NCBI GenBank assembly: GCA_016765685.1
Contig: JAESPR010000017.1
Span: forward strand, 1 to 49,455
DNA length: 49,455 bases
Reading direction: 5' to 3'
From: Colwellia sp.
GTDB lineage: Bacteria; Pseudomonadota; Gammaproteobacteria; Enterobacterales; Alteromonadaceae
Translations under genes and position numbers: made by a program
The notes under the pieces: model-generated
Database searches by the model: none
Told to the model about the DNA's origin: nothing
What the model saw: the letters and a program-made list of their open reading frames with translations, nothing else
Shown: piece after piece, positions 17,450 to 27,618 of the stretch
Layout of the letters: the number at the start of each line of letters is the position of its first letter
How positions within the stretch are numbered: position 1 is the first letter of the stretch

Positions 17450-18454
17450 ATGAGTATAACCAAACAGATAGAGAGTTTAATGGCTGAGATAATTCAACAT
17501 AAAGATACGGTTCCAGATTCGTGTTTAGGTAAACGCTTAGACCAAACTTTGGCGATAATGTTTCCTGATTATTCACGTTCACGATTAAAAGATTGGATTT
17601 TAGCAGGCAGTGTCACAGTAAATGATGACGTATTAACTCGCGCACGTGAAAAAATGTATGGTGGAGAGAGCATTGCTATTAATGCTGAAGTTGAAGCCGA
17701 ACAACGTTTTGAAGCACAAAACATTAAGTTAACTATTGTCTATGAAGATGATGATATCCTGGTTATTAACAAACCTGCCGGTTTGGTGGTACATCCTGGT
17801 GCGGGCAATCCTGATGGCACAATATTAAATGCGCTATTGCATCATTTTCCAGCCATAGAAGTAGTGCCTCGTGCTGGTATTGTTCATCGTTTAGATAAAG
17901 ACACCACAGGTTTGATGGTGGTTGCTAAAACGATTGCCGCACAAACCAACCTAGTTGACGCTTTACAATTAAGAGAAATAACCCGTGAGTATGAAGCGGT
18001 GTGTAATGGCTTGATGACCGCAGGCGGTCTTGTTGATGAGCCAATAGGGCGTCATCCTACAAAGCGTACCAATATGGCGGTAACTTTTTCTGGGCGGCCT
18101 TCGGTAACCCATTATCGAGTTATGGAAAAATACCGCTTGCATACACGTTTACGTTTACGCTTAGAAACAGGGCGCACGCATCAAATTCGGGTCCATATGG
18201 CACACATTACTCATCCTATAGTTGGCGATCCCGTGTATGGTGGCAGACCACGTCCACCTAAAAATGCAACACCAGAGCTACTTACTAAATTGCGTAGTTT
18301 CAAACGCCAAGCACTGCATGCAGCAATGCTTTCTTTATATCACCCAGTAACGGGTGAGCTAATGACATGGCATGCTGATTTACCTGATGACTTTGTTGAG
18401 TTAGTTGAGTTACTACAAGCTGATAATAAGCTTAATGGCAAAGACGAGTATTAA
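17450..18454 (+). CDS. rluD: 23S rRNA pseudouridine(1911/1915/1917) synthase
   Basis: 334 residues. An N-terminal S4-like RNA-binding domain (LGKRLDQTLAIMFPDYSRSR) is followed by the RluA-family catalytic domain with the active-site motif HRLDKDTTGLMVVAK, whose first Asp is the catalytic residue. GRTHQIRVHMAHI and DPVYGGRPRPP agree closely with RluD rather than RluA or RluC. RluD modifies helix 69 of 23S rRNA and supports ribosome assembly. Start codon ATG 17450; an in-frame ATG at 17480 would also leave the S4 domain intact. Its last 20 bases overlap pgeF. Confidence 0.95.
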   Translation: MSITKQIESLMAEIIQHKDTVPDSCLGKRLDQTLAIMFPDYSRSRLKDWILAGSVTVNDDVLTRAREKMYGGESIAINAEVEAEQRFEAQNIKLTIVYEDDDILVINKPAGLVVHPGAGNPDGTILNALLHHFPAIEVVPRAGIVHRLDKDTTGLMVVAKTIAAQTNLVDALQLREITREYEAVCNGLMTAGGLVDEPIGRHPTKRTNMAVTFSGRPSVTHYRVMEKYRLHTRLRLRLETGRTHQIRVHMAHITHPIVGDPVYGGRPRPPKNATPELLTKLRSFKRQALHAAMLSLYHPVTGELMTWHADLPDDFVELVELLQADNKLNGKDEY

Positions 18455-19256
18455 GCCAACTCATAGCACTAAAACCAACTCAGCAATTGAGTTGGTGCAA
18501 TGGCCAGCGCCTTTAGCTGAAGCAAACAAAAAACATGCTGACAAAGTGTTGGCTGTGCAAACCACCCGTCTAACACCAGATAAGCTTCTAGAAAATAAAA
18601 GCTCCGCTTATCAAGGTTTCAATTTAGGTTTACATGTTGGTGATTGTGCCAAGCAGGTTGAGCATAACCGCCAATATTTACATAACTTTCTACCACCAAA
18701 TGCCAAAATTCAATGGCTTGAACAAGTTCATGGCAATGAGGTTGCTGAAATAACGCAAGTCTTTAAGCAAGCTATTATTGCTGATGCTGCCGTGACGAGG
18801 AAAAAAAACACCTGTTTAGCAATAATGACGGCCGATTGTTTGCCTATATTATTGGCATCTAAAGCAGGTGATGAAATTGCGGCTATTCATGGCGGTTGGC
18901 GGCCACTAGCGGCAAACATAATTGCTAATACGCTCGATAAAATGAAAACACCTGCCGCCGATCTTTATGCTTGGCTTGGGCCTTGTATTTCAAAGAATGC
19001 TTTTGAAGTGGGTGACGAAGTAAAAGCGAGCTTTATGCAGCAAGGTGAACATTTTAATTCGGCTTTTGTAGCAAAAAAAAACAATGGTAAATATTGGGCC
19101 GATTTGCACCGTATTGCGGCCTTACAATTAGCAAGCTTGGGCATTAATTACATAAATACTTTGCCCGAATGTACCTATGCAAACACCGGTAAATATTACT
19201 CTTATCGGAAAAACACTATAACAGGACGCATGGCGACACTTATTTGTTTACTTTGA
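18435..19256 (+). CDS. pgeF: Peptidoglycan editing factor PgeF (YfiH family)
   Basis: About 273 residues from the ATG at 18435; a TTG/ATG region further upstream would extend it inside rluD. The YfiH (DUF152) hallmarks are present: LGLHVGD, EQVHGNEV, MTADCLPILLA with the metal-site Cys, AIHGGWRPLA with the metal-site His, GPCISKNAFEVGDEV and SYRKNTITGRMA. In E. coli the protein removes L-Ser-containing errors from peptidoglycan precursors; other members act as purine nucleoside phosphorylases or copper oxidases. The order bamD-rluD-pgeF-clpB is the same as in E. coli. Confidence 0.92.
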   Translation: MAKTSIKPTHSTKTNSAIELVQWPAPLAEANKKHADKVLAVQTTRLTPDKLLENKSSAYQGFNLGLHVGDCAKQVEHNRQYLHNFLPPNAKIQWLEQVHGNEVAEITQVFKQAIIADAAVTRKKNTCLAIMTADCLPILLASKAGDEIAAIHGGWRPLAANIIANTLDKMKTPAADLYAWLGPCISKNAFEVGDEVKASFMQQGEHFNSAFVAKKNNGKYWADLHRIAALQLASLGINYINTLPECTYANTGKYYSYRKNTITGRMATLICLL

Positions 19257-19306
19257 ATACTTAAGTGGGAGGGCTTATTTTTTTAACAAAGTATCCTTAA
19301 ACACTA

Positions 19307-19334
19307 TTGAAAAAATCAAAATTCGACCTAATGT
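19307..19334 (+). promoter_or_regulatory. Candidate sigma-32 promoter of clpB
   Basis: TTGAAA (19307-19312), 14 bases, then CCTAATGT (19327-19334) resembles the heat-shock consensus of CTTGAAA, 13-14 bases, CCCCATNT. It lies 62 bases before the clpB ATG. clpB is under sigma-32 in E. coli, so the placement makes sense. No experiment supports it here. Confidence 0.45.
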
Positions 19335-19396
19335 TATTAATAACTAATTCTTAAGACCCGTACTTTTTATTATCACGTACTGGCAGAGGAAAATTT

Positions 19397-21967
19397 ATGC
19401 GTTTAGACCGTTTTACTCAATCATTTCAAGAATCTATTGCTGATGCACAATCACTGGCATTAGGCCGAGATCATCAATTTATTGAACCTATTCATTTGAT
19501 GATGGCATTGCTAAATCAAAATGGTAACTCGGTAATACCGTTATTAAAAAGTGCTGGTATTGATATACGTACTTTGAGGATGGAAGTAGAGCAAGCGCTA
19601 CAATCATTAGCGCAAATACAAGGCTCTGACGGTGATGTTCAGCTATCAGCAGCATCAGGTAAACTATTTAACTTATGCGATAAACATGCCCAAAAAATGT
19701 CTGACAAATACATTTCATCTGAAATGTTCTTACTTGCGGCACTTAAAGACAAAGGTGTTTTGGGCAAAATACTGCAAACATTGGGTGCTAATGAACAGCG
19801 TTTTAAAGCCGCAATTGAGTATGTGCGAGGTGGCCAAAAAGTTGACGACCCCAATGCCGAAGATGTCCGCCAAGCGTTGAAAAAATTTACCGTAGATTTA
19901 ACTTTCCTTGCCGAGCAGGGCAAGTTAGATCCTGTTATTGGCCGTGATGATGAAATTCGACGCACTTTACAAGTATTGCAGCGCCGCACTAAAAATAACC
20001 CCGTATTAATAGGTCAACCTGGGGTGGGTAAAACCGCTATTGTGGAAGGGTTGGCACAACGTATTGTTGATCACGAAGTACCCGAGGGATTGAAAAACAA
20101 ACGGGTACTGTCTTTAGATATGGGCGCTTTGGTGGCAGGAGCAAAATATCGCGGTGAGTTTGAAGAGCGTTTAAAAGCGGTGCTTAATGAGCTTGCCCAA
20201 GAAGAAGGGCAAGTTATTCTATTTATTGATGAATTACATACCATGGTAGGCGCAGGAAAAACTGACGGTGCTATGGATGCAGGTAATATGCTCAAACCTG
20301 CATTAGCTCGCGGTGATTTGCACTGTGTTGGCGCCACCACCATAGATGAGTATCGCAAGTATATTGAGAAAGATGCTGCCTTAGAGCGACGTTTTCAAAA
20401 AGTATTAGTTGAAGAACCCAGTGTTGAAGATACCATTGCTATTTTACGTGGTTTAAAAGAACGTTATGAGCTTCATCATAGTGTTAATATTACCGACCCT
20501 GCTATTGTTGCTGCGGCTACCTTGTCTCACCGATATATTAGCGACCGACAACTACCCGACAAAGCCATTGATTTAATTGATGAAGCTGCGTCGAGCATTC
20601 GTTTACAAATGGACTCTAAACCGGAAGATTTAGATCGACTTGAGCGACGACTAATCCAACTTAAATTAGAGCAAAAAGCGTTAGAAAAAGAAGTGGACGA
20701 TGCTTCTAAAAAACGCTTGGTGCATATCTCAGAAAAAATAAATGACAAGCAACAACAATACGATGAATTAGACGAGGTATGGACTACAGAAAAAGCGGCT
20801 TTGCATGGTACTCAAGCGATAAAAGAAGAATTGGAGCAAGCGCGTATTGAATTAGAAGCGGCGCGGCGATCGGGCGATCTTAACCGTATGTCAGAGCTGC
20901 AATATGGCAGGTTACCAGAGTTGGAAAAACAGCTCGACTTAGCTAGCCAAGCTGAAATGCAAGAAATGACTTTATTAGCTAATAAGGTTACCGATGTTGA
21001 AATTGCTGATGTGCTAAGCCGCGCTACCGGTATTCCGGTGGCTAAAATGTTAGAACAAGAACGTGACAAGTTATTGCATATGGAAGATGAATTGCATCAA
21101 CGAGTTATCGGACAAGAAGAAGCCGTAACGTCGGTGTCAAACGCCATTAGGCGCTCTCGTGCCGGTTTGGCTGATCCAAGCCAGCCCATTGGCTCTTTCT
21201 TATTCTTAGGGCCTACTGGTGTGGGTAAAACTGAATTAACTAAAGCGTTAGCCTACTTTCTTTTTGATAGTGAAGAATCACTGATTCGCATTGATATGTC
21301 TGAATTTATGGAAAAACATTCAGTGGCACGTTTAGTAGGTGCTCCGCCGGGTTATGTGGGTTATGAAGAAGGTGGTTATTTAACCGAAGCGGTTCGTCGC
21401 AAGCCTTATTCTGTTATTTTATTAGACGAAGTAGAAAAAGCCCATAGCGATGTTTTTAATATATTGTTGCAAGTACTTGATGATGGTCGACTAACTGACG
21501 GACAAGGTCGTACCGTTGACTTTAAAAATACGGTCATTATTATGACCTCAAACATTGGCTCTGATGTTATTCAAGAATTTAGCGATGACAGCCAATACCA
21601 GCAAATGAAAGCGAAAGTGATGAATGAAGTAGGCCATCATTTTAAACCTGAGTTTATTAATCGCATTGACGAATCAGTGGTGTTTCACCCCTTAGCCGCA
21701 ACACAAATTGAGAGAATTGCAAAAATTCAACTCCAAGCTTTATCCGATCGTTTGGCTGAGCAAGAACTAAAGTTATCGGTAAGCCCAGCAGCGTTAGCAT
21801 TCATTGCGCAAGCAGGGTTTGACCCTGTTTTTGGCGCAAGGCCGTTAAAACGTGCGATTCAGCGAGGCATAGAAAATCCATTAGCACAGAAATTACTAGC
21901 GGGCGATTTTGCTAGTGGCGCTACTATAAAACTGGCAGAGAAAAATGGTGAATTAGTCTTTAGTTAA
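19397..21967 (+). CDS. clpB: ATP-dependent disaggregase ClpB
   Basis: 856 residues, the normal ClpB length. It has an N-terminal Clp repeat domain (1-145), a first AAA+ module with Walker A GQPGVGKT (206-213), a long coiled-coil middle domain (about 400-530) and a second AAA+ module with Walker A GPTGVGKT (605-612). The arginine-finger and sensor regions ([23 protein letters not shown]) are intact. It pulls proteins out of aggregates together with DnaK. RBS GAGGAAAA precedes the ATG. It probably has its own heat-shock promoter. Confidence 0.98.
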   Translation: MRLDRFTQSFQESIADAQSLALGRDHQFIEPIHLMMALLNQNGNSVIPLLKSAGIDIRTLRMEVEQALQSLAQIQGSDGDVQLSAASGKLFNLCDKHAQKMSDKYISSEMFLLAALKDKGVLGKILQTLGANEQRFKAAIEYVRGGQKVDDPNAEDVRQALKKFTVDLTFLAEQGKLDPVIGRDDEIRRTLQVLQRRTKNNPVLIGQPGVGKTAIVEGLAQRIVDHEVPEGLKNKRVLSLDMGALVAGAKYRGEFEERLKAVLNELAQEEGQVILFIDELHTMVGAGKTDGAMDAGNMLKPALARGDLHCVGATTIDEYRKYIEKDAALERRFQKVLVEEPSVEDTIAILRGLKERYELHHSVNITDPAIVAAATLSHRYISDRQLPDKAIDLIDEAASSIRLQMDSKPEDLDRLERRLIQLKLEQKALEKEVDDASKKRLVHISEKINDKQQQYDELDEVWTTEKAALHGTQAIKEELEQARIELEAARRSGDLNRMSELQYGRLPELEKQLDLASQAEMQEMTLLANKVTDVEIADVLSRATGIPVAKMLEQERDKLLHMEDELHQRVIGQEEAVTSVSNAIRRSRAGLADPSQPIGSFLFLGPTGVGKTELTKALAYFLFDSEESLIRIDMSEFMEKHSVARLVGAPPGYVGYEEGGYLTEAVRRKPYSVILLDEVEKAHSDVFNILLQVLDDGRLTDGQGRTVDFKNTVIIMTSNIGSDVIQEFSDDSQYQQMKAKVMNEVGHHFKPEFINRIDESVVFHPLAATQIERIAKIQLQALSDRLAEQELKLSVSPAALAFIAQAGFDPVFGARPLKRAIQRGIENPLAQKLLAGDFASGATIKLAEKNGELVFS

Positions 21968-21980
21968 TGACGTTTATTGT

Positions 21981-22007
21981 GCACTTATTTGTTTAAATAA
22001 GTAATGC
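21981..22007. terminator. AT-rich stem-loop between clpB and a convergent gene
   Basis: ACTTATTT (21983-21990) pairs with AAATAAGT (21995-22002) around GTTT, and an outer GCA/TGC can extend the stem. It sits between the stops of clpB and the - strand DUF4124 gene. The stem is AT-rich, so termination strength is uncertain. Confidence 0.4.
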
Positions 22008-22020
22008 CATGTAATTCAAT

Positions 22021-22485
22021 TTAACTTTTACTTTGTTCACAATACATATTGATATGCTTTTTACTTAACGCAAGTTGAGCTTTTGTTTCTTTCTTAGACA
22101 ATGTTTTGTTTTTACCATCAGGGCCTGTAACCATGACCTTATCAAAAGAATTTAGCATTTTTTCATTGAGTTGTGCAGCTTTACAATTTGTTTCTGCAAT
22201 TTTCTTATTCTTGGCTTGTATATCGGCTTTTTCTTGCTCATATTTAGCTAATTGTTCATCAACTGAGGGTAATTTAGCTTGTTCGGGTAATTCTTCTTTT
22301 CTGGCCTTATAAGAAGAAAAAGTGGTTAGCTGAGAGTAATTACTTGTTTGTGGTTGGTGTTGACTAAAATGCACGACATTATTCTCATCAACCCAACGAT
22401 ATATAGCAATGTCCTTTGCAATGACATTCGTACTCAATATAACAGCTAACCATAATGCGATGGTGACTGAATGGCGAATATTCAT
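22021..22485 (-). CDS. DUF4124-containing exported protein
   Basis: 154 residues. A signal peptide (SVTIALWLAVILSTNVIA) is followed directly by the DUF4124 core IYRWVDENNVVHFSQHQP, a short beta-rich motif common in proteobacterial periplasmic proteins of unknown role. The rest is charged and helical (PSVDEQLAKYEQEKADIQAK), probably a coiled coil, with two cysteines (NCKAAQL and MYCEQSKS). It stands alone between clpB and a divergent small-gene group. Function is not known. Confidence 0.75.
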   Translation of the reverse strand: MNIRHSVTIALWLAVILSTNVIAKDIAIYRWVDENNVVHFSQHQPQTSNYSQLTTFSSYKARKEELPEQAKLPSVDEQLAKYEQEKADIQAKNKKIAETNCKAAQLNEKMLNSFDKVMVTGPDGKNKTLSKKETKAQLALSKKHINMYCEQSKS

Positions 22486-22784
22486 ATTAATTCCTTTGCT
22501 GCTAATTGAGAGCTTACTAATTTAAGTATAAGAGTATTACACAGTTAAATTCAACTTAGGGGAAATTAACAGCATATTCAATGAGTTTTTAATTTATTTG
22601 TGCAAAAAATATTTTGTATTAGTTGCCGTAATTATTTTATTATCTTCAAAGAGTTCAACTCTCTACGTTGCCATATTTGTTACGTAATTACATTTTCAAT
22701 CTAAAGTCTTGCTATGTGGGAGTGTTTTTTATACTTTAGTAGTTAGGTGTTTAAAATTAATAATAATATCAAGGAAGTAATCTT
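22486..22784. other. Divergent intergenic region
   Basis: These 299 bases separate the DUF4124 gene (-) from the DUF4177 gene (+) and should hold both promoters. The DNA is AT-rich. The only structure I see is a small palindrome, AGAGTT-C-AACTCT, in the second half. No gene is apparent. Confidence 0.4.
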
Positions 22785-23003
22785 ATGCAATATGAAGAAT
22801 ATAAAATAATTTATGTCACTGAAGGTGGTTGCGGTACAGTTTTACTGGGCTCAAGCGGTTTACCTTTGAAACGTTTGGAAGCAACTTTAAATCAAGAGGC
22901 TAGCGACGGGTGGCAGTTGGTATTTCAAGTGATTGAACAAAAACGGTTTTGGTTATTTTGGTCTCGTGAAGCGGTTATTCTGACTCTTGGTCGTTGTAGA
23001 TGA
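22785..23003 (+). CDS. DUF4177-family small protein
   Basis: 72 residues with CAAGGAAG upstream of the ATG. The pattern YEEYKIIYVTE ... LEATLNQEASDGWQLVFQVI ... FWLFWSREAVILTLGR fits DUF4177: a strand, a helix containing LN-x4-GW, and a final strand. An unusual loop GGCGTVLLGSSG sits after the first strand. The function of the family is not known. The next gene starts 11 bases downstream, so they are probably cotranscribed. Confidence 0.65.
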   Translation: MQYEEYKIIYVTEGGCGTVLLGSSGLPLKRLEATLNQEASDGWQLVFQVIEQKRFWLFWSREAVILTLGRCR

Positions 23004-23014
23004 TAGCTTGAACT

Positions 23015-23272
23015 ATGAAAAGCCTGCTTAAAAATTCAGTTTTAAAAGCCATTCGTTATTACCAAAATACCGGTGGCTCAAAGCAGCATTTTGCTACTTC
23101 CTGTAATTTCACCCCAAGTTGCTCTCATTATACTTATCAAGCAATTGAACACTTTGGTCTATGGCAAGGCACTAGATTGGGAATTAATCGTATTCGACGT
23201 TGTAATGAGAGTGATTGTATTATTACTACAGATGACCCCGTTCCCTTGTTTTTGCCAGTGAAAACTCGCTAG
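23015..23272 (+). CDS. YidD-like membrane protein insertion efficiency factor
   Basis: 85 residues with the YidD signature: CNFTPSCSHYTYQAI, then GLWQGTRLGINRIRRC and the final DDPVP. An amphipathic N-terminal helix (LLKNSVLKAIRYYQNTG) would attach it to the inner membrane. Classical YidD is encoded between rnpA and yidC and assists YidC-mediated insertion. This copy is away from that locus and more divergent (HYTYQAI, RRCNESDC), so it may be a second, specialised paralogue. I leave the symbol empty for that reason. Confidence 0.78.
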   Translation: MKSLLKNSVLKAIRYYQNTGGSKQHFATSCNFTPSCSHYTYQAIEHFGLWQGTRLGINRIRRCNESDCIITTDDPVPLFLPVKTR

Positions 23273-23300
23273 GGGTTTATGACACATGAAAAGGATTTGA

Positions 23301-23696
23301 ATGATGGCACAATCACTCGATAATGAGCAGTTGCGTTTAGAAGAAAATCAACTAAGAGAGCAAGTAACCGCTTTATCAGTTGAACAAAAAAGACAATATT
23401 ATGCCCAAGAACTACAACAGATAAAAGATCCCGACACTTATGCAGCACTAAATTGGGCTTTTATAGCGGGTTTACATCATTTTTATTTAGGTAAATGGCA
23501 ACGAGGTTTAATTAATTTGGCCCTAATGTTTACTGGTTTGTTATTTTACTTTTCAGGACTGTTTACTTTATTTGGCGCAGCGTTAGTTTTATTGGTTTTT
23601 ATCATTGAACTGCCTCAACTTTTCAATAGTAAAAACGTTATTCATAGTTATAACAATCAGTTAATGAAAACGCTATTAAAGCAATTCGATCAATAA
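23301..23696 (+). CDS. TM2-like membrane protein
   Basis: 131 residues. A charged helical N-terminal half (NEQLRLEENQLREQVTALS) precedes LNWAFIAGLHHFYLGKWQRG, which matches the TM2 pattern in which a first membrane helix is followed by G-x-HxFYLGxxxxG. A second, long hydrophobic segment follows (LFYFSGLFTLFGAALVLLVF). RBS AAAAGGATTT precedes an ATGATG start. The function of TM2 proteins in bacteria is not known. Spacing to the YidD-like gene is 28 bases, so the three small genes may form an operon. Confidence 0.65.
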   Translation: MMAQSLDNEQLRLEENQLREQVTALSVEQKRQYYAQELQQIKDPDTYAALNWAFIAGLHHFYLGKWQRGLINLALMFTGLLFYFSGLFTLFGAALVLLVFIIELPQLFNSKNVIHSYNNQLMKTLLKQFDQ

Positions 23697-23804
23697 GCCT
23701 AGCTCACTTTAGCATTATCAATAGCAGGGTATTATTGATGCAGTACACCGGGTTTTTTACCTGTTTTGGTTGATTTTTTGGGTGAACAGTGGGTGCTTTT
23801 TTGA

Positions 23805-24809
<1,005 letters not shown>

Positions 24810-24829
24810 CTTAAAACAGTAAGTTTGAA

Positions 24830-24866
24830 GTACAACCTATAAAATAAATAGGTTGTACTCTTTTTT
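24830..24866. terminator. Rho-independent terminator between hemF and yceI
   Basis: GTACAACCTAT (24830-24840) and ATAGGTTGTAC (24848-24858) form a perfect 11-base stem with a 7-base loop, followed by TC and six T (24861-24866). It ends hemF on the + strand. An A-rich left flank and short loop also let it serve the convergent yceI transcript. Confidence 0.85.
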
Positions 24867-24874
24867 GTACAGTT

Positions 24875-25459
24875 TTACTGCTTTATACCTTCAATGTGCA
24901 AGCTCAATTGCACATTATCTGACGCAGGACCTAAATTCATTTTAATAGCAAAATCAGTTAATGAAATATTGGTGGTGCCGCTAAAACCAACACGATAACC
25001 GCCCCACGGATCTTTACCTTCGCCAATGGTTTGTGCGTCAATCACTATTTCTTTGCTAACGCCATGTAGCGTTAATGTACCCGCTATGGCTAATTTACCA
25101 TCACCCTTATCGGTAACAGAGTTGCTGACAAATTTAGCGTTAGCAAATTTGCTGATATCTAAAAAGTCATCGCTTTTTAAATGCTTGTCGCGCTCAGCAT
25201 GGTTTGAATTGATACTGCTTGTATCAATATTTACTTCAATTTTTGAGGCGGCAATGTTTTTGGCGTCATAGCTAAAGCTGCCGCTAAATTTATCAAACCT
25301 TCCTGTTAACCAACTATAACCTAAATGCTGTACTTTAAAGTTAATAGACGCATGAGCGCCTTTACTGTCAATAACATAATCAGCCGCATGAGCTGTTGGT
25401 AAAAAAGTGGTTACAGCCAGCGCTGATATAAAGGCTAATTTAGTTAACTGTTTTTTCAT
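24875..25459 (-). CDS. YceI family periplasmic protein
   Basis: 194 residues. The signal peptide is cleaved after AHA (residue 25). The mature part begins ADYVIDSKGAHASINFKVQH, followed by SWLTGRFDKFSGSFSYD and GTLTLHGVSKEI, all typical of the YceI lipocalin-like fold, which binds polyprenyl chains or similar lipids. The start overlaps the end of the cytochrome b561 gene by 20 bases, so the two are cotranscribed. The pair is common in proteobacteria, suggesting a link between isoprenoid quinone binding and electron transfer, though the role is not established. Confidence 0.93.
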   Translation of the reverse strand: MKKQLTKLAFISALAVTTFLPTAHAADYVIDSKGAHASINFKVQHLGYSWLTGRFDKFSGSFSYDAKNIAASKIEVNIDTSSINSNHAERDKHLKSDDFLDISKFANAKFVSNSVTDKGDGKLAIAGTLTLHGVSKEIVIDAQTIGEGKDPWGGYRVGFSGTTNISLTDFAIKMNLGPASDNVQLSLHIEGIKQ

Positions 25460-26018
25460 TTATACTCTCCAATTTTTGGCGTTTGCCAATGATTCTGTTT
25501 AAGGTGTTATCTTTATCAATAAAGTGGTGTTTGAGTGCTGCTAGCGCATGTAATGTTGCTAGTGCTATCAGTAAATAAGCGAGCCATTGATGAATAAGAC
25601 CGGCTATGTCTTCTTGATTTTCAATCATGGATCCCAAAGCGGGTATCATGATAAGTTCAAATACTTCTATTCCTCGACCATCGGCCGTTGAAATTAAATA
25701 ACCCGTTATCATCACCATAAAAATCAGTAACAAAAGTAAAGTGTGTGTTATTTTGCCTGCCTTTTGTTCTAATGAAGTATGACTAGCTAAATGACTTGGT
25801 GTTATTTGTGTACTGCGCCATAGTAGTCTAAATATCATTAATAAAAAGAATGTGATACCAATACTTTTGTGTAGTTCTGGGGCAGTTTTATACCATGGAT
25901 GATAATAGGTTAAATCAACCATGTAAAAACCTAAGGCAAATAAGCCAAAGACAGTCAGCGCTGATAACCAGTGAAAAAAAATGCTGACAGAGCCATAATT
26001 TAAGTTTGTGTTGTTCAA
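25440..26018 (-). CDS. Cytochrome b561 family protein
   Basis: 192 residues with four membrane helices. Histidines for two b-type haems are seen in the first helix (SIFFHWLSAL), in PELHKSIGI, in GLIHQWLAYL and in ATLHALAAL. This is the CybB layout. Such proteins move electrons between ubiquinol and partners in the inner membrane. The gene is upstream of, and overlaps, yceI. It is divergent from a LysR-type regulator with 201 bases between them. Confidence 0.92.
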   Translation of the reverse strand: MNNTNLNYGSVSIFFHWLSALTVFGLFALGFYMVDLTYYHPWYKTAPELHKSIGITFFLLMIFRLLWRSTQITPSHLASHTSLEQKAGKITHTLLLLLIFMVMITGYLISTADGRGIEVFELIMIPALGSMIENQEDIAGLIHQWLAYLLIALATLHALAALKHHFIDKDNTLNRIIGKRQKLESINEKTVN

Positions 26019-26219
26019 TATATTACTCCGTATTGGCCCGCATTAGCCGAAATATTTCCCTACTCGGCTATGTTCCTACCTGATGGCAAAAAGTATGCCT
26101 ATCATTTAATTAAATTTATATTGAAGCTTTGTTTATAACTTGTTAAATTTTAATTTATGTTTTTGTATGGTACTTTTATTATCCATCGCATAGCTATGAC
26201 AATAGGCAAGAGAGAATAA

Positions 26220-27107
26220 ATGACCTTAGAGCAACTTAGAATGCTGATACAAGTGGCGGAGTTAGGTAGCCTTAAAGCCGCGAGTGAAAAGCTTTTTAAA
26301 ACACAGCCCGCTATTAGCCAAGGTATTAAACAGCTAGAAACACAATTAGGAATACAATTGTTTAGTCGGCAGGGTTATCGCTTGCTGTTGACCGACAACG
26401 GCAAACAAATATACCAACACGCACTGCGTTTACTCAATGAAGCAGAGCAAATAAAACAGTTGGCTAGTTTTTTAATGGCAGGCAATGAAGCTACTGTCAC
26501 TATCGCGATTGAAGCGTCGTATGATGTAAAACGAATATTGCCGGTGCTGGAAATGACGCAGACCGAGTTTCCGCACACCCAAATTATTTTAAAGCAGGAA
26601 TATATTAATGGTGCGCTAGAAGCGGTGCAGTCAAATCAGGCAGATCTTGCCCTTACGACCATAGATAACTTAGCACTGCAATCAGGAAACTATGAAGCCA
26701 ATAAGCTTTATCAAGGTAATTTATGTAATGTTGCGGCACCGAAGTTTTTACAGCGTCACCCTAAATTAATCTCAGTAGAAGAATTAAAAGATGAATATCA
26801 AATTGTCGTGCAAGACTCAGGGCAAAGTAGCCAGGGTATAAGCTATAGTGTACAAGCCGGGCAACGGTGTTGGTATGTAAATGACTTTAGTACCAAAAAA
26901 ACCTTAATTATGAGTGGTATTGGCTGGGGGCGATTGCCTGATTATATGATTAAAGATGAACTGCATACTCAGTCACTGGTTGCGGTTAGTTTACAAGATT
27001 TTGATACCTTGGTTGCGCTCAATTATCAGGCGATAAAGTTAAAGTCTCGATTACTTGGGCCTGTTGCCAGTAAGTTATGGCAAAACTTAGCATCGATGCA
27101 GCCATAA
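26220..27107 (+). CDS. LysR-type transcriptional regulator
   Basis: 295 residues. The N-terminal winged helix-turn-helix is clear (LEQLRMLIQVAELGSLKAAS, TQPAISQGIKQLE). The C-terminal periplasmic-binding-like effector domain runs from about residue 90. Because LysR proteins often control the divergent neighbour, the cytochrome b561-yceI operon is a likely target; the 201-base gap would hold the sites. The inducer cannot be read from sequence. It is convergent with zapA, with 12 bases between stops. Confidence 0.92.
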   Translation: MTLEQLRMLIQVAELGSLKAASEKLFKTQPAISQGIKQLETQLGIQLFSRQGYRLLLTDNGKQIYQHALRLLNEAEQIKQLASFLMAGNEATVTIAIEASYDVKRILPVLEMTQTEFPHTQIILKQEYINGALEAVQSNQADLALTTIDNLALQSGNYEANKLYQGNLCNVAAPKFLQRHPKLISVEELKDEYQIVVQDSGQSSQGISYSVQAGQRCWYVNDFSTKKTLIMSGIGWGRLPDYMIKDELHTQSLVAVSLQDFDTLVALNYQAIKLKSRLLGPVASKLWQNLASMQP

Positions 27108-27127
27108 GCTTTTAAGCTTTTAAGCTT
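27106..27127. repeat. AAGCTTTT triplet between LysR gene and zapA
   Basis: AAGCTTTT occurs twice and AAGCTT once more in tandem across the two convergent stop regions. Each AAGCTT is self-complementary, so small alternative stems can form. It may serve as a compact bidirectional terminator, but that is a guess. Confidence 0.4.
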
Positions 27128-27428
27128 GTTTCTTACGGGCAGGCGCTAATGCTTGTGCAATAGTTGATTGCAATAAAACTATTTTTTGCTTATTTTCTTG
27201 TTGCTCAGTTTTTAGTTGCAGGCGAGCGGTTAATAAATCATTGGTGAGGTTTAATGCTGTCATCAATAAAGCTTGTTCTGGGGTGGCAATAGATTTGCTG
27301 TTATTCATGGCCGTTAAACGATCACTAAGTTCAGCTGCAGCGCCAAGCAAAGCGCTTTCTTGTCCGATAGGACAAGCCACTTTTAATTTGCGATCAATCA
27401 CAGTGATTTCAACAGTGCGTTGAGTCAT
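27120..27428 (-). CDS. zapA: Cell division protein ZapA
   Basis: 102 residues. The N-terminal globular part (RTVEITVIDRKLKVACPIGQ, then LLGAAAELSDRLTAM) and the C-terminal coiled coil (about 55-95) match ZapA, which bundles FtsZ filaments in the early division ring. It is divergent from ygfB, as in E. coli. In many gammaproteobacteria 6S RNA and a 5-formyl-THF cyclo-ligase gene follow zapA; here a LysR gene follows instead. Confidence 0.93.
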   Translation of the reverse strand: MTQRTVEITVIDRKLKVACPIGQESALLGAAAELSDRLTAMNNSKSIATPEQALLMTALNLTNDLLTARLQLKTEQQENKQKIVLLQSTIAQALAPARKKQA

Positions 27429-27618
27429 TTTGTATAATTTCCAAGCAGTTTTAATAACATAGCATAAATTGCAACGTAACTTGCACTATAACTGTGCTGA
27501 GATCTTGATGCAAGCAAATGCCTAGCTTTCTCTTTTGTTGTACAAGTTTTCTCATGCCTTTTAACAACGGCAATGGTAGGATAACGTCATTAGTTTTCTT
27601 AATAAATAGCGATTCGTT

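Noticed and set aside
17200-17582. Two frames of 82 and 124 residues across the bamD-rluD repeat region
   Set aside because: They run through the inverted repeat and, on the - strand, into rluD; composition is not protein-like and no motif is seen.
27106-27618. 6S RNA gene beside zapA
   Set aside because: The usual place downstream of zapA is filled by a convergent LysR gene 12 bases away, and the zapA-ygfB gap shows no long hairpin of the 6S type.
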